Below are positions 1 through 10,185 of a DNA stretch of 64,000 nucleotides, piece by piece; positions within the stretch are counted from its first letter, which is position 1; each line of letters opens with the position of its first letter. A program made the translations under genes and the position numbers. The notes under the pieces are model-generated. The model worked only from the letters and a program-made list of their open reading frames with translations, had not been told where the DNA came from and did not search any database. The stretch is from Achromobacter aloeverae (GTDB taxonomy: Bacteria; Pseudomonadota; Gammaproteobacteria; Burkholderiales; Burkholderiaceae_B): positions 477,330-541,329 of the forward strand of contig NZ_PYAL01000005.1 in the NCBI RefSeq assembly GCF_004121055.1. The letters run 5' to 3'.

Positions 1-2
1 GA

Positions 3-485
3 CCGCTGATCGACGCCGCCACGCGCCGCGACATGACGCGGGAAAGCCAGGAGAAGATCGGCGCCGTCCCCTTCGACCAGCTGCCGCTGGACCTGGCCAT
101 CAAGCAGGTGCGGGGCAATGGCTCGCGCAAGGTGGCGATTTTCGAGGATCCCAACTGCGGCTACTGCAAGCAACTGCGCCACACCCTGGAAGGGCAGACC
201 GACCTGACCATCTATACCTTCCTCTACCCCATCCTGGCGCCGGACTCCAAGACCAAGGTGCGCGATGTCTGGTGCGCGTCCGACAGGGCCGCCACCTGGG
301 ACGACTGGATGCTGCGCGGCAAGACGCCGCCGACCGCGAATTGCAGTGCGCCCGTGGACAAGCTGCTGGCGCTGGGCCAGCAGCTGATGGTGCGCGGTAC
401 TCCCACGCTGTTCTTCGCCAACGGCGCGCGCGTCAGCGGCGCCTTGCCGGTCGAGGAATTGCAGGCACGCCTGAACGCCAAGTAG
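3..485 (+). CDS. Thiol:disulfide interchange protein, DsbC/DsbG family (5' partial)
   Basis: The reading frame is open from base 3, so the gene starts outside the window; the ATG at 33 is internal. What remains (160 residues) is the C-terminal thioredoxin-fold domain of a DsbC-type isomerase. It has the redox motif C-G-Y-C followed by KQL, and a cis-Pro loop in the RGTPTLFF segment. Family members act in the periplasm, isomerising wrong disulfides after reduction by DsbD; the signal peptide and dimerisation domain would lie upstream. A short stem-loop follows the stop. DsbC against DsbG cannot be settled without the N-terminus. Confidence 0.88.
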   Translation, partial: PLIDAATRRDMTRESQEKIGAVPFDQLPLDLAIKQVRGNGSRKVAIFEDPNCGYCKQLRHTLEGQTDLTIYTFLYPILAPDSKTKVRDVWCASDRAATWDDWMLRGKTPPTANCSAPVDKLLALGQQLMVRGTPTLFFANGARVSGALPVEELQARLNAK

Positions 486-501
486 GCGCAGGGTCATGCC
501 T

Positions 502-517
502 TGCCCGGTGTCGGGCA
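502..517 (+). terminator. Stem-loop after the dsbC-like gene
   Basis: A perfect 6-bp stem (TGCCCG, loop GTGT, CGGGCA) lies 17 bases after the stop codon. A longer alternative pairing is CTTGCCC with GGGCAAG. No T-run follows, so it is a weak intrinsic terminator at best. Confidence 0.4.
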
Positions 518-696
518 GGGCAAGCGTCCATGCACGTCGCCGTCGCTTTGCGACGGCGATTCTTTTATGCTCGCAGGAAATACGGGATAGCCTCAAGAAG
601 TACCGACCAGGAGCGGTACCGCACCCAGGGAATTCCGGTATCGGCAGATCTGCCTCGGCTCGCGCCCCCTCATTTTTCCCTCCCCAGGAGACGGCT

Positions 697-1647
697 TTGA
701 ATATCGCGATTCTTGACGACTACCACGGCGTCGCCGCCGATTACGCCGATTGGTCGGCATTGGGCCCGCAGGCCAAGGTGCAGGTTTTTCGGGAGGCGCT
801 GGCCGAAGCCGACCGCGCCAGCGCGCTGCAACCTTTCGACGTCATCGTCATCATGCGCGAGCGCACGCCGTTCCCGGCCGCGCTGGTCAATGCCCTGCCC
901 AACCTGCGCCTGCTGGTCACCACCGGCATGCGCAATAACTCCATCGACATGGCGGCCTGCAAGGCGCGCGGTATCACGGTCTGCGGCGCGCCCGGCGCGG
1001 GCGATGCCGTGAACGCCACCGCCGAACTGGCATGGGCGCTGATCCTGGGCCTGTTCAAGAACCTGTGCACCGAGGATGTGAACATGCGCCGTGGCGGCTG
1101 GCAGACGGGCTTGCCCCTGCCGCTGGCCCGCAAGCGCCTGGGCGTGCTGGGCCTGGGCAAGCTGGGCCAGGCCGTGGCCCGCGTGGGCAAGGCCTTCGAC
1201 ATGGATGTGGTGGCCTGGAGTCCCAACCTGACGCAGGAACGGGCGCAGGAGGGTGGGGCGACCTATGTGAGCAAGGAGGACCTGTTCGCCACGTCGGATG
1301 TGGTCAGCGTCCACCTGATCCTGTCCGACCGGACGCGCAATGTGGTGGACGCCGCCTGCTTCCAGGCGATGAAACCCACGGCCTTCCTGGTGAACACCTC
1401 GCGCGCCGGCCTGGTCGACCAGGATGCCTTGATGAGCGCGCTGCGCCACAAGCGCATCGCGGGCGCGGGCCTGGACGTGTACGACCTCGAGCCCCTGCCC
1501 GCGGACGACCCGGTGCGCCATCTGGACAACGTGGTCCTGACGCCGCACCTGGGCTATGTCAACGAAGACAATTTCCGGGCCTTCTACACCAATGCCCTCG
1601 CCGCCATCCAGGCCTGGGCAGCCGGCAAGCCCATCCGCGAACTCTGA
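697..1647 (+). CDS. D-2-hydroxyacid dehydrogenase family protein
   Basis: A 316-residue NAD(P)-dependent 2-hydroxyacid dehydrogenase of the phosphoglycerate dehydrogenase superfamily, probably reducing a 2-keto acid or oxidising a D-2-hydroxy acid. Visible features are the dinucleotide-binding GLGKLG near residue 152, the catalytic Arg in NTSRAG, the Glu in YDLEP and the His in LTPHLG. The TTG start at 697 is chosen because CCAGGAG lies 6 bases upstream and the protein then begins exactly where the family fold begins; the longer open frame from 496 adds non-homologous sequence. It is paralogous to the gene at 6089 on the far side of opgGH. The substrate is unknown. Confidence 0.85.
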   Translation: MNIAILDDYHGVAADYADWSALGPQAKVQVFREALAEADRASALQPFDVIVIMRERTPFPAALVNALPNLRLLVTTGMRNNSIDMAACKARGITVCGAPGAGDAVNATAELAWALILGLFKNLCTEDVNMRRGGWQTGLPLPLARKRLGVLGLGKLGQAVARVGKAFDMDVVAWSPNLTQERAQEGGATYVSKEDLFATSDVVSVHLILSDRTRNVVDAACFQAMKPTAFLVNTSRAGLVDQDALMSALRHKRIAGAGLDVYDLEPLPADDPVRHLDNVVLTPHLGYVNEDNFRAFYTNALAAIQAWAAGKPIREL

Positions 1648-1668
1648 TACGCCGCGCAGCCTGCGGCT

Positions 1669-4218
1669 TCAGGCCGGCTGCACCTGCGCGCGCACGGCGT
1701 CCGTTTCGTCGGCAACGGCCGCCGTCGCCGCCTCGGGCGGCGGCGCCGTGCGCTGGCGCAGGTGGATCGCGTGCTCCGCGCCGCTGTTCCAGATGCCGGC
1801 ATGGACCCGGGCAAGCACCACGGGGTCGTCCAGCAGCTTGATCTTCTGCGGTTCGGTCAACACGTCCACGCCCAGGTCCAGTACACGCTCGACCTGCTGC
1901 CGCCGCTGCGCCTCGTTGAGCGCATTGGGGCGGTGCCGGCCGCCGGCCATGGCGCAGGCCAGGGCATTGACGGCCGGGTCGGCCACCGCGTCCTCGAACG
2001 TGGGAATGCGGGGCACGCCACGGTTTTGCGCGGTGTAGCGCCGGGTCGCCTGCAATTCCGTCGGCGGCTGGGTCTCTTCCGGAATGCGGAACAGGCGGTC
2101 CAGGTAGGCCCGGCGGCCCAGGTCGACCCGGCTGGAGTAGACCGACAGCGGGATGATCAACAGCAGGGCGGCCAGGATGGGCGCCATCCACAGCAGGAAG
2201 ACGGGATTGAGCCAGGCCACCAGCGCGGCCCAGCAGATACCCAGCAAGGTCTGGCCGCCGTGGCGCTTGAGCGCGTCGCCCCAGGTGGTCTGGTCATTGT
2301 CGCGCGCCGGCGAAATCCATTTGGCCGACAGGCCCAGGAAGGCCGCCACCACGAAGCGCGTGTGGAACAACATGCGCACCGGCGCCAGCAGCATGGAGAA
2401 CAGCACTTCCAGGAGCATGCTGCGCAAGGCGCGCTCGCGGCCGCCATACAGGCGCGCGCCGCGCGCCCAGACCAGTACCACACCCAGGATCTTGGGCAGG
2501 AACAGCAGGACGAAGGTGGTGGAGAACAGCGCGATGGCCTTGTCCGGATGCCACTGCGGCCAGATCGGGAACAGCTGGCGCGGCTCGACGAAGTACTGCG
2601 GCTCGGTCAGCGTATGCACCGCCAGCAGCGCGGTGGACAACAGCAGGAACAGGAACCATAGCGGCGCCGACAGGTAGGACATCACCCCGGTCAGGAACAC
2701 GGCTCGGTGCACCGGGTGGAAACCGCGGATGAAGAACAGCCGGAAGTTCATCAGGTTGCCGTGGCACCAGCGCTGGTCGCGTTGCAATTCCTCGAGCAGG
2801 TTGGGTGGCAGTTCTTCGTAGCTGCCCGGCAGGTCGTAGGCTATCCATACGCCCCAGCCGGCGCGCCGCATGAGGGCGGCCTCGACGAAGTCGTGCGAGA
2901 GTATGGCGCCCGAGAACGATCCCTTGCCGGGCAAGGGCGCCAGCACGCAATGGCGCATGAAAGGCGCCAGTCGGATGATGGCGTTGTGTCCCCAATAATG
3001 AGATTCCCCCAGCTGCCAGTAGTGCATCCCGGCCGTGAACAGCGGACCGTAGACGCGCGTGGCGAACTGCTGGATGCGGGCGTAGAGACTGTCCATGCCG
3101 CTGGCCTGGGGCGAGCTCTGGATGATGCCGGCATCGGGGCTGGCTTCCATCAGCTGCACCAGCTTCTTGAGACAGTCGCCGGTCATCACGCTGTCGGCGT
3201 CCAGCACCACCATGTAGCGGTAATTGGCGCCCCAGCGGCGGCAGAAGTCGTCGATGTTGCCGCTCTTGCGCTTGACGCGGCGGCGACGGCGGCGATAGAA
3301 GATGCGGCCGAAACCCTGCACCGCCTTGCACAGCTCGACCCAGGCGCGCTGCTCGGCCACGCAGATGTCGGCCTTGTAGCTGTCGCTGAGGACGAAGATG
3401 TCGAACCGGTCCAGTGAATCCGTCTGGGCCAGGGACTCGTAGGTCGCCCGCAGCCCGGCGAAAACGCGGGAGACGTCCTCGTTGCAGATCGGCATGACGA
3501 TGGCCGTGCGGGCATTCGGCTCGATGGCCTTGTCGTCGAGCCCGCGCGCCGAAATGCTGTAGCGGTCGCGGCCGATGAGCAGTTGCAGGAACCCCATCAT
3601 GGCGGTCCAGAACCCCGCCGACACCCAGCCGAACAGCAGGGCGAAGAGGAAAAGGATGCCGATTTCGAGGATTTGCCTGCCCTGGTAGGGCAGCACGCCC
3701 TTCATGTAGTAGGTGGCAATGACCGTCTGCACCACGACCAGGAACAGCAAGGCCAGGCGCCGGCGGCTGCCGGCCTGGCGCCAGCGCGGATCCATGCGGG
3801 GGGCGACGGCGTTGTAGTCCTCGGCCGTGCTCGGGACCTGGCCGCGCAGGCGGCGCCACCCGCGTACCAGCGGATTGGTGATCCAGGGCTCCGGCGACAT
3901 GGGCGTGCGATTCAGCGGCGGGGCCGAGGGCAGGCAGATGCCCGAAAGCTCGGTCTGCGTCGCGCGCTGGGCCGCTTCCTGGTCCACCGCGTCGCCGGCG
4001 GCCAGCCGGCCGCGCGCCGATGCGGCCACCACGTCGTCCGCCGGCGGCGCGCCGTCGGCAAGCTGGCGGTGCACCGCGGACAGCGGTGCCTCGCCCGCGC
4101 CAGCCGCCTGCGCCGCCAGCCGCTCGAACGCCGCCCGGTTTTCGGGCGGGAGGGCCAGGCGGTTCAGGTAGTCGGAAACGTCGTCCAGGGAAGAGGGGTT
4201 ATTTTGCTTCGGGTTCAT
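1669..4218 (-). CDS. opgH: Glucans biosynthesis glucosyltransferase H
   Basis: An 849-residue inner-membrane family-2 glycosyltransferase that makes the beta-1,2-linked backbone of osmoregulated periplasmic glucans from UDP-glucose. The cytoplasmic catalytic domain shows the DxD-type DADS motif near residue 339 and the QRDQRW acceptor motif near residue 478. It is framed by two N-terminal membrane segments and a group of C-terminal ones. Length matches the family (about 850). It is the second gene of an opgG-opgH operon: its ATG lies inside the 3' end of opgG, with a 20-base overlap, so translation is probably coupled. It converges on the dehydrogenase at 697 with only 21 bases between. Confidence 0.95.
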   Translation of the reverse strand: MNPKQNNPSSLDDVSDYLNRLALPPENRAAFERLAAQAAGAGEAPLSAVHRQLADGAPPADDVVAASARGRLAAGDAVDQEAAQRATQTELSGICLPSAPPLNRTPMSPEPWITNPLVRGWRRLRGQVPSTAEDYNAVAPRMDPRWRQAGSRRRLALLFLVVVQTVIATYYMKGVLPYQGRQILEIGILFLFALLFGWVSAGFWTAMMGFLQLLIGRDRYSISARGLDDKAIEPNARTAIVMPICNEDVSRVFAGLRATYESLAQTDSLDRFDIFVLSDSYKADICVAEQRAWVELCKAVQGFGRIFYRRRRRRVKRKSGNIDDFCRRWGANYRYMVVLDADSVMTGDCLKKLVQLMEASPDAGIIQSSPQASGMDSLYARIQQFATRVYGPLFTAGMHYWQLGESHYWGHNAIIRLAPFMRHCVLAPLPGKGSFSGAILSHDFVEAALMRRAGWGVWIAYDLPGSYEELPPNLLEELQRDQRWCHGNLMNFRLFFIRGFHPVHRAVFLTGVMSYLSAPLWFLFLLLSTALLAVHTLTEPQYFVEPRQLFPIWPQWHPDKAIALFSTTFVLLFLPKILGVVLVWARGARLYGGRERALRSMLLEVLFSMLLAPVRMLFHTRFVVAAFLGLSAKWISPARDNDQTTWGDALKRHGGQTLLGICWAALVAWLNPVFLLWMAPILAALLLIIPLSVYSSRVDLGRRAYLDRLFRIPEETQPPTELQATRRYTAQNRGVPRIPTFEDAVADPAVNALACAMAGGRHRPNALNEAQRRQQVERVLDLGVDVLTEPQKIKLLDDPVVLARVHAGIWNSGAEHAIHLRQRTAPPPEAATAAVADETDAVRAQVQPA

Positions 4219-5860
4219 TGGGCAGGCGGTAGCTCCAGGTTTCCGACAAGGGCGCTTGGCCGTTGGTCAGGAAAGCCCGCATTTCCACCGGTTTGGTCTG
4301 GTCTTTCACATTCACCCTCAGCGTCAGGCGGCGGCCGCCTGTCACGGTGTTGGGACGTACGCTGTTTTCGACGATCTGGCCGTTGCCGTCGACCCAGGTG
4401 TCGGCGGTGACCGTGGCGTCCGCGGCCAGCGACTTGAGCGAGTCGCCGACGAAGTCCACCACGAAGGTGATGCTGCCGTCGGAGCGGCGCACCAGGTCCG
4501 CGCCCTTGACTTCGTCGCGCGACCGGCGGGTCTGCGCGACCCAGGCCAGCGGCGTGGTGTGCGCCTTGCTGTCATTCATCGTCCAGGTCATCCGGTAGTC
4601 CGCGTCCAGCGGCTCCCCCTTGCCGGGCGGTTTCTCCGGCACCCAGAAGGCGACGATGTTGTCATTGGTTTCATCTTTGGTCGGGATCTCGATCAGCTGC
4701 ACGCTGCCCTTGCCCCAGTCGGTCTTGGGCTCGATCCACAGGCTGGGCCGTTTTTCGTAGTGATCGTCCAGGTCTTCATAGCGGCTGAAGTCGCGGCCGC
4801 GCTGGAGCAAGCCGAAGCCCTTGGGGTTTTCCGCCGAGAAGGCGCTGACCTGCAGCCGGCGCGGATTGGTCAGCGGGCGCCATATCCATTCGTCGTTGCC
4901 GGTATGAATGGCCAGGCCATCCGAGTCGTGCATTTCCGGGCGGTAGTTGGCGACCGGCGAGGGCTGGTTGGACCCGAACAGGTACATGCTGGTCAGCGGC
5001 GCCACGCCCAGGCGGCCCACCTGGTCACGCAGGAAGATGCGCGCCTTGACGTCGATCACCGTGTCCTGGCTGTTGGGTCGCAGCACGAAGCGATAGGCGC
5101 CGGTGGCGCGCGGCGAGTCGAGCAGGGCGTAAATGGTGAGGTAGGTGTCCTCGGGGGCCGGGCGGGCGATCCAGAATTCGCGGAAGCGCGGGAATTCCTC
5201 GCCCGAGGGCAGGGCCGTGTCGATGGCCAGGCCGCGCGCCGACAGGCCATAGGTCTGGCCCTTGCCGATGACGCGGAAGTAGCTGGCGCCCAGGAAGGAG
5301 GCCAGTTCGTCGTCCTTCTTGTCCGGGCTGTTGACCGGATACAGCACGCGGAAACCGGCGAAGCCCAGGTTCTTCAGGGCCGACGGGTCCAGTTTCAGGC
5401 TGCCGTAATCGAAATCGCTGGGATCGAACTGGATTTCATGCACGCCGGCGGCGTCGATCTCGTTGATCTTCACGGGGGTGTTGAAGTGCATGCCCTCGTG
5501 ATAGAAATTCAGCTGGAACTTGGTGCCCGCGCCACGCCAATGCAGGCGGTCATTCTTGTAGCGGACTTGCTGGTAGCCGGCGAACTTCAGTTCCTGCAGC
5601 GAGTCGGGCAGGTTGGGCTCGGGCGCCTTGTAGCTTTTGTCGGCCAGTTCCCTGGCTTGCTTCATGACGTCGAAAAACGAGAAGGCGCGCGCGGACGGGG
5701 CGTACCCGATTCCGGCGATGACGGCCGTGACGGTCGCGGTAAAGACAAGGGCAGACAACGCGCCGGTCAGCCGGCGATAGGAAAGCGAGAACACGTGGGT
5801 CGGCCTCTGGCTCCGGGAGGTGGGAGGGATGTTACAGCGCGATTTTTGCACAATGTCCAT
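4199..5860 (-). CDS. opgG: Glucans biosynthesis protein G (periplasmic)
   Basis: A 553-residue MdoG-family periplasmic protein needed for osmoregulated periplasmic glucan synthesis, probably acting on the nascent chain from OpgH. The family core begins around [11 protein letters not shown] and runs to the C-terminus. The N-terminus carries a hydrophobic export signal ending near PSARA. The ATG at 5860 has no clear ribosome site. An in-frame GTG at 5794 (residue 23) has AGAGG upstream and would leave a more typical signal peptide (VFSLSYRRL...), so the true start may be 5794. It is the first gene of the operon with opgH. Confidence 0.94.
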   Translation of the reverse strand: MDIVQKSRCNIPPTSRSQRPTHVFSLSYRRLTGALSALVFTATVTAVIAGIGYAPSARAFSFFDVMKQARELADKSYKAPEPNLPDSLQELKFAGYQQVRYKNDRLHWRGAGTKFQLNFYHEGMHFNTPVKINEIDAAGVHEIQFDPSDFDYGSLKLDPSALKNLGFAGFRVLYPVNSPDKKDDELASFLGASYFRVIGKGQTYGLSARGLAIDTALPSGEEFPRFREFWIARPAPEDTYLTIYALLDSPRATGAYRFVLRPNSQDTVIDVKARIFLRDQVGRLGVAPLTSMYLFGSNQPSPVANYRPEMHDSDGLAIHTGNDEWIWRPLTNPRRLQVSAFSAENPKGFGLLQRGRDFSRYEDLDDHYEKRPSLWIEPKTDWGKGSVQLIEIPTKDETNDNIVAFWVPEKPPGKGEPLDADYRMTWTMNDSKAHTTPLAWVAQTRRSRDEVKGADLVRRSDGSITFVVDFVGDSLKSLAADATVTADTWVDGNGQIVENSVRPNTVTGGRRLTLRVNVKDQTKPVEMRAFLTNGQAPLSETWSYRLPNEPEAK

Positions 5861-6088
5861 GCTTGTTGGGCTGGCGGCCTGGGAAACGTGAAATAAATTC
5901 TTGCGAGGCGTTATGCCTTAATTCCGCGGGGGCGATGTCGACAATTCCAGTTAATGGAAATTTGGGGGACGAAATGGCGGTCTTGGCTTGGTCTTGGCTC
6001 GGTCTTGGGTTTTACACTGCCGGACACGGGCAGGATGCCGCGCGGCGCTGCCTTCCCATGGCTTGAACCCGGAACAGGCAGCACCTCC

Positions 6089-7069
6089 ATGCATATTGCG
6101 ATTCCCGACGACTACCAGGATTGCGTGCGCGGCCTGGATTGCTACGCCTCGCTGGCGGCGCACCAGGTGACGATCTATCGCGACCACACCAAGGACCCGG
6201 ACGAACTGGCGCGCCGCTTCGCCGACGCCGACGCCATCGTGCTGACCCGGGAGCGGACGGCGGTGGATGCGGCGCTGCTGGACCGGCTGCCGCGGCTGCG
6301 CCTGATCAGCCAGATCGGCAAGACCGCCGCCCACATCGACCTGGCGGCCTGTACGGCGCGCGGCATCGCGGTGGCCGAAGGCAGCGGCAGCGGGGCCGCC
6401 ACGGCCGAATTGACGTGGGCCTTGATGCTGGCCAGCCGCCGCCACCTGGTGAGCGAGGTCAACGGCCTGCGCGCCGGCCGCTGGCAGGCCTCGCTGGGCC
6501 AGCAGTTGCGTGGGCAGCGCCTGGGCGTATGGAGCTACGGCCGCATCGGGCGCCAGGTGGCGGCCTACGGGGCGGCCTTCGGCATGAAGGTATGGGTGTG
6601 GGGCGGTCCTGGATCAACCGCGGACGCGCGCGGCGACGGCGTCGAGGTGGCGCCCACGCGGGAGGCCTTCTTCGCGCGCAGCGACGTCGTGACCCTGCAT
6701 TTGCGCCTGAGCGGCGCCACCCGCGGCGCCGTCACCGCGGCGGACCTGGCGCGCATGGGGCCGCGAGCCCTGCTGGTGAATACCAGCCGCGCGGAACTGA
6801 TCGAGGCCGGCGCCCTGGAGGCGGCGCTGCGCGCCGGCGCGCCAGGCTACGCAGCGGTCGATACCTTCGAGTCGGAACCCGTGCTGGGTGCCGACCATCC
6901 CTTGCTGCATCTGGACAACGCGCTCTGTACGCCCCACCTCGGTTTCGTCGAAAAGGACAACTACGAAGCCTATTTCGGCACGGCCTTCGACAACATCAAC
7001 CGCTTTTTCGCCGGTACGCCGGCGAACCTGGCCAACCCGGAAGTGTTGGGGCACTTGCGCGCATCGTAG
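6089..7069 (+). CDS. D-2-hydroxyacid dehydrogenase family protein
   Basis: A 326-residue paralogue of the enzyme at 697, with the same N-terminal pattern (IAIPDDYQ against IAILDDYH) and family landmarks: an SYGRIG nucleotide-binding turn, the catalytic Arg in NTSRAE, the Glu in FESEP and the His in TPHLGF. The ATG at 6089 matches the family N-terminus; the open frame continues upstream to 5954 but that part is not homologous. The gene is divergent from opgG across about 230 bases of comparatively AT-rich DNA that should hold both promoters. The substrate is unknown. Confidence 0.84.
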   Translation: MHIAIPDDYQDCVRGLDCYASLAAHQVTIYRDHTKDPDELARRFADADAIVLTRERTAVDAALLDRLPRLRLISQIGKTAAHIDLAACTARGIAVAEGSGSGAATAELTWALMLASRRHLVSEVNGLRAGRWQASLGQQLRGQRLGVWSYGRIGRQVAAYGAAFGMKVWVWGGPGSTADARGDGVEVAPTREAFFARSDVVTLHLRLSGATRGAVTAADLARMGPRALLVNTSRAELIEAGALEAALRAGAPGYAAVDTFESEPVLGADHPLLHLDNALCTPHLGFVEKDNYEAYFGTAFDNINRFFAGTPANLANPEVLGHLRAS

Positions 7070-7134
7070 TGCGCCATAGTGAGTGCGCCATGGTGCGTCA
7101 TGGCACGCACGCAACGGATGCAAGACGCATGGGG

Positions 7135-7162
7135 CCGGGCGGCGGCCGGGCCAGCCGCCCGG
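7135..7162. terminator. Bidirectional stem-loop between convergent genes
   Basis: A perfect 9-bp GC stem (CCGGGCGGC with GCCGCCCGG, 10-base loop) lies between the convergent dehydrogenase and DUF1488 genes. The bases 7070-7100 before it carry a duplicated GTGCGCCAT. No strong T-run is present on either side. Confidence 0.5.
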
Positions 7163-7166
7163 ATGC

Positions 7167-7430
7167 CTATTGCTCGAAATCCCCAGTTCCCAGCGGCGTG
7201 ATGCCGTCGGTAGGCGCGTTGAGGGCTTCCTCGGCCGCGGCGCGTATGCGTTCGCTGCCGCGTTCAAAGGCCTTGAGCAGGGCGCTGCCCGTGCCGTCCT
7301 CGGCACCGAAGCACTCCCGCAGCGCATCGCCGGAAATTTCAAACTTGCGTGGCTCGCCCTTGATGATCAGGGAAAAGACGATGTCATCGTCCTTGACCTG
7401 GGCCTTGGTCGCGCTGGCAAAAGTTCCCAT
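7167..7430 (-). CDS. DUF1488-like small protein
   Basis: An 87-residue soluble protein with the layout of DUF1488 proteins: a beta-rich N-terminal half (DDDIVFSLIIKGEPRKFEIS), then a helix ALRECFGAE and a C-terminal helix with KAFERGSERIRAAAEE. The function of the family is not known. The start at 7430 is chosen because GGGAG lies about 8 bases upstream; the frame stays open to 7526 but that extension is Arg/His-rich and unlike the family. It lies alone between convergent and same-strand neighbours. Confidence 0.68.
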   Translation of the reverse strand: MGTFASATKAQVKDDDIVFSLIIKGEPRKFEISGDALRECFGAEDGTGSALLKAFERGSERIRAAAEEALNAPTDGITPLGTGDFEQ

Positions 7431-7550
7431 GTTGCGTCTCCCGTGCGTGAAGCGAGCGTCATGCGCAAGGCCTCTCGGCATGTGCGCATGACGATCAGAA
7501 ACGGGCCGCCGCCTGCCTCGGCGCAAGCCGGGGCGAGGGCGGCCTCACGC

Positions 7551-7922
7551 TTAGCGGGAGCCGCCGGTGGCGGGGGCGGAATTGCTCGGCTCGGCCATAT
7601 TACCGCCGGTGCCGGGATTCATGGTGCCGGAACTGCCGCGGTTCATGGTGCCCGAACCGTGCGTGCTGCCCGATTTGCCGCTGTGATGAGTGGCATCGCT
7701 GTTCCGGGTGCCCTTGTGCGTATTGGAGCTGGGCGTGGCGCCGGAGTTCTTGGACGTCGGATTGGCGGTGCCGGGAGGGACCTTGGCGTTATTGGGCGGG
7801 GTCGCGGTGGTGTCGTTCGGGGTGGTCGCCGGCGTGGTGGGCGACGAGCTCTGTGCCTGGGCTGCGCCCGCGACGCAGAACGAGGCGATGGCCAGAGCGG
7901 TGGTCAGGCGGCGTAGCTTCAT
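7551..7922 (-). CDS. Small secreted Ser/Thr/Pro/Gly-rich protein
   Basis: A 123-residue protein. AAGGAG lies about 7 bases before the ATG at 7922. A clear Sec signal peptide (MKLRRLTTALAIASF..., cleavage near AQA) precedes a low-complexity tail of Ser, Thr, Pro, Asn and Gly with short quasi-repeats such as GSGTMNRGSSGTMNPG. No catalytic motif is visible and I do not recognise a family. The composition suggests a disordered exported protein, perhaps envelope- or stress-related. The start at 7988 would place unlikely sequence before the signal peptide. Confidence 0.72.
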   Translation of the reverse strand: MKLRRLTTALAIASFCVAGAAQAQSSSPTTPATTPNDTTATPPNNAKVPPGTANPTSKNSGATPSSNTHKGTRNSDATHHSGKSGSTHGSGTMNRGSSGTMNPGTGGNMAEPSNSAPATGGSR

Positions 7923-8024
7923 GAGTAACTCCTTACCGGTGGTTGGATCGAGCCTTCCACCCCGCAAGAGCCGTGCCGTCCCTGCCACATGCGCGTGTCG
8001 TCGCCGCCCTGCAGAGCAGCGCGG

Positions 8025-8969
8025 TCACCCGCCTTGCGTCGGCGGCGGGTGCAGCCTGGAGCGGGGACCGGCCTTCAGCAGCTGGCTGGGCACGTCATGG
8101 CCCACCATCGCCGGCAGGTCGGCGCCGATATCCAGCAGCTGCTGCACGTCGATGCCTGTGTCGTAGCCCATCAGGTTGAGCATGTGCACCAGTTCCTCGG
8201 TGCAGGCGTTGCCGCTGGCGCCGGGCGCGTACGGACAGCCGCCCAGTCCGCCCAGGGAGGCGTCGAAGCGGTCCACGCCCTCGTCCAGCGCCGCCAGCGT
8301 GTTGGCCAGCGCCATGCCGCGCGTATTGTGGAAATGCAGCGTCAGCGCCAGGTCCGGGAACAGCTTGCGCGTCTCCCGGGCAATGCGCGCCACCTGCGAC
8401 GGATAGGCCATGCCCGTGGTGTCGCAGAGGGTCACGCCATGCGCGCCCAGCGTGGCGAAGCGGCCCACCAGCTCGAAGACCTGGTAAGGGTCGATGTCGC
8501 CTTCCATGGGGCAGCCGAAGACGGTGGAGAGCGACACGTTGATGGCCACGCGGCTGTCGCGCACCGCCGAGATGACGTCTGCCAGCTGGTCCAGGGACTG
8601 GGCGCGGGTCATGCGCAGGTTGGCCTGGTTGTGCGTTTCGCTGACCGACATCACCAGGTTCACTTCGTCGACATTGCATTCCAGCGCGCGCTGCGCGCCC
8701 CGCACATTGGGCACCAGGACGGTATAGACCACGTCCGGATTGCGCTGGATGCGGTGCATGACGACTTCGGCGTCGCGCAGCGCGGGTATGGCCTTCGGCG
8801 AGGTGAATGACGTCACCTCGATCTTGGCGTAGCCGGCGGCGGACAGGCGATCGATGAACGCGATCTTGTCCTCGGTTTCGATGAACTGTTTTTCGTTCTG
8901 GAAACCGTCGCGCGGGGCGACTTCCTGGATGTGCAGTTTCTTGCCGCGATGGGGCTGCTGTGCAGGCAT
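8025..8969 (-). CDS. Hydroxymethylglutaryl-CoA lyase family protein
   Basis: A 314-residue TIM-barrel enzyme of the HMG-CoA lyase/DRE-TIM family, which cleaves 3-hydroxy-3-methyl acyl-CoA esters by a retro-aldol reaction. Residues 15-25 contain the catalytic EVAPRDGFQNE; LTLHFHNTRG carries metal-binding His; the GGLGGCPYAPGASGN loop near residue 245 carries the catalytic Cys. GAGGAG lies 7 bases before the ATG at 8969, which fixes the start; the open frame from 9293 is shadow. It is the last gene of the minus-strand catabolic operon, 11 bases after a class III CoA-transferase, so it probably cleaves that enzyme's CoA ester. Confidence 0.9.
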   Translation of the reverse strand: MPAQQPHRGKKLHIQEVAPRDGFQNEKQFIETEDKIAFIDRLSAAGYAKIEVTSFTSPKAIPALRDAEVVMHRIQRNPDVVYTVLVPNVRGAQRALECNVDEVNLVMSVSETHNQANLRMTRAQSLDQLADVISAVRDSRVAINVSLSTVFGCPMEGDIDPYQVFELVGRFATLGAHGVTLCDTTGMAYPSQVARIARETRKLFPDLALTLHFHNTRGMALANTLAALDEGVDRFDASLGGLGGCPYAPGASGNACTEELVHMLNLMGYDTGIDVQQLLDIGADLPAMVGHDVPSQLLKAGPRSRLHPPPTQGG

Positions 8970-8980
8970 GGTGCCGCTCC

Positions 8981-10171
8981 TCAAATGATGCCGCGCGCGC
9001 GCCAGTCGGCGCGGCGCTGCGCGTCCACGCCCAGGGCATCCAGCACTTCGTCCGTATGCTGGCCGAGGGTGGGCGCGGGACTGCGCACTTCGCCCGGCGT
9101 GGCCGACAGCTTGGGCACGATGCCGGGCAGCTGGATGGGCGTGCCGTCCGGCAGCTGGTCGTCCAGGATCATGCCGCGGGCGCGGTAGTGCGGATCGGCC
9201 GCGATATCGGCCACGTCGTAGATCTTGCCGGCGGGAATCTGGCCTTCGTTCAGGCGCTGCAACACCTCGTCCATGCCATGGCGTCCGGTCCATTCGGAAA
9301 TCGCCCCATCGAGCATTTCGACATGGCGCACGCGGCCGCTGTTGCTGGCGAGTTCAGGCAGCTCGGCGAGGTCGGGCCGGCCGATCACGCCCATCAGGCG
9401 CTTGAAGATGCTGTCGCCGTTGCCGGCGATCAGGACATACTTTCCATCCTGGCAGCGATAGGCATTGCTGGGCGCGATGCCGGGCAGGCTGCTGCCGGCG
9501 GCCTGGCGCACCTCGCCGAACACCGCATATTCCGGCAGCAGGCTTTCCATCATGTTGAAGACGGATTCATAGAGGGCCACGTCTATCATCTGGCCCGTGC
9601 CGGCCTGGTCGCGGCTGCGCAGCGCCAGCAGGATGCCGATGACGCCGTGCAAGGCCGACAGCGAGTCGCCGATGGAAACGCCCACGCGCACCGGGGTACG
9701 GCCCGGCTCGCCGCTGAGATGGCGCAGGCCGCCCATGGCCTCGCCGATGGCGCCGAAGCCGGGCAGGTCGCGATAGGGGCCTGTCTGGCCGTAGCCCGAC
9801 ACGCGCAGCATGACCAGCCGCGGATTGATGGCGCGCAGGTCTTCCCAGCCCAGGCCCCACTTTTCCATGGCGCCCGGCTTGAAGTTCTCCACCACCACGT
9901 CGACGTCCTTGATCATCGCGCGTATGAGGTCCTGGGCTTCCGGCTGGCGCAGGTCCAGGCTGACGGACTTCTTGTTGCGCGACTGCACCTGCCACCATAC
10001 CGAGGTGCCGTCGTGCAGCAGGCGCCAGTTGCGCAGCGGGTCGCCCTTGCCGGGGGGTTCGATCTTGATCACCTCGGCGCCGAATTCGGCCAGCATCTTG
10101 GCGGCGAAGGGGCCGGCAATGAGTTGGCCGAGTTCGAGCACGCGGATGCCGCTCAAAGGTTTGGTTGACAT
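8981..10171 (-). CDS. CaiB/BaiF (class III) CoA-transferase
   Basis: A 396-residue family III CoA-transferase. The N-terminal LSGIRVLELGQLIAGPFA and EVIKIEPPGKGD are signature segments, and GTGQMIDVALYE carries the conserved Asp expected to form the acyl-anhydride intermediate. These enzymes move CoA from a donor such as succinyl-CoA or acetyl-CoA to a carboxylic acid. The next gene is a 3-hydroxy-acyl-CoA lyase, so the acceptor is probably a 3-hydroxy-3-methyl-type acid. The ABC importer genes lie immediately upstream. Confidence 0.92.
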   Translation of the reverse strand: MSTKPLSGIRVLELGQLIAGPFAAKMLAEFGAEVIKIEPPGKGDPLRNWRLLHDGTSVWWQVQSRNKKSVSLDLRQPEAQDLIRAMIKDVDVVVENFKPGAMEKWGLGWEDLRAINPRLVMLRVSGYGQTGPYRDLPGFGAIGEAMGGLRHLSGEPGRTPVRVGVSIGDSLSALHGVIGILLALRSRDQAGTGQMIDVALYESVFNMMESLLPEYAVFGEVRQAAGSSLPGIAPSNAYRCQDGKYVLIAGNGDSIFKRLMGVIGRPDLAELPELASNSGRVRHVEMLDGAISEWTGRHGMDEVLQRLNEGQIPAGKIYDVADIAADPHYRARGMILDDQLPDGTPIQLPGIVPKLSATPGEVRSPAPTLGQHTDEVLDALGVDAQRRADWRARGII

Positions 10172-10185
10172 GATTGCCTCTTGAA

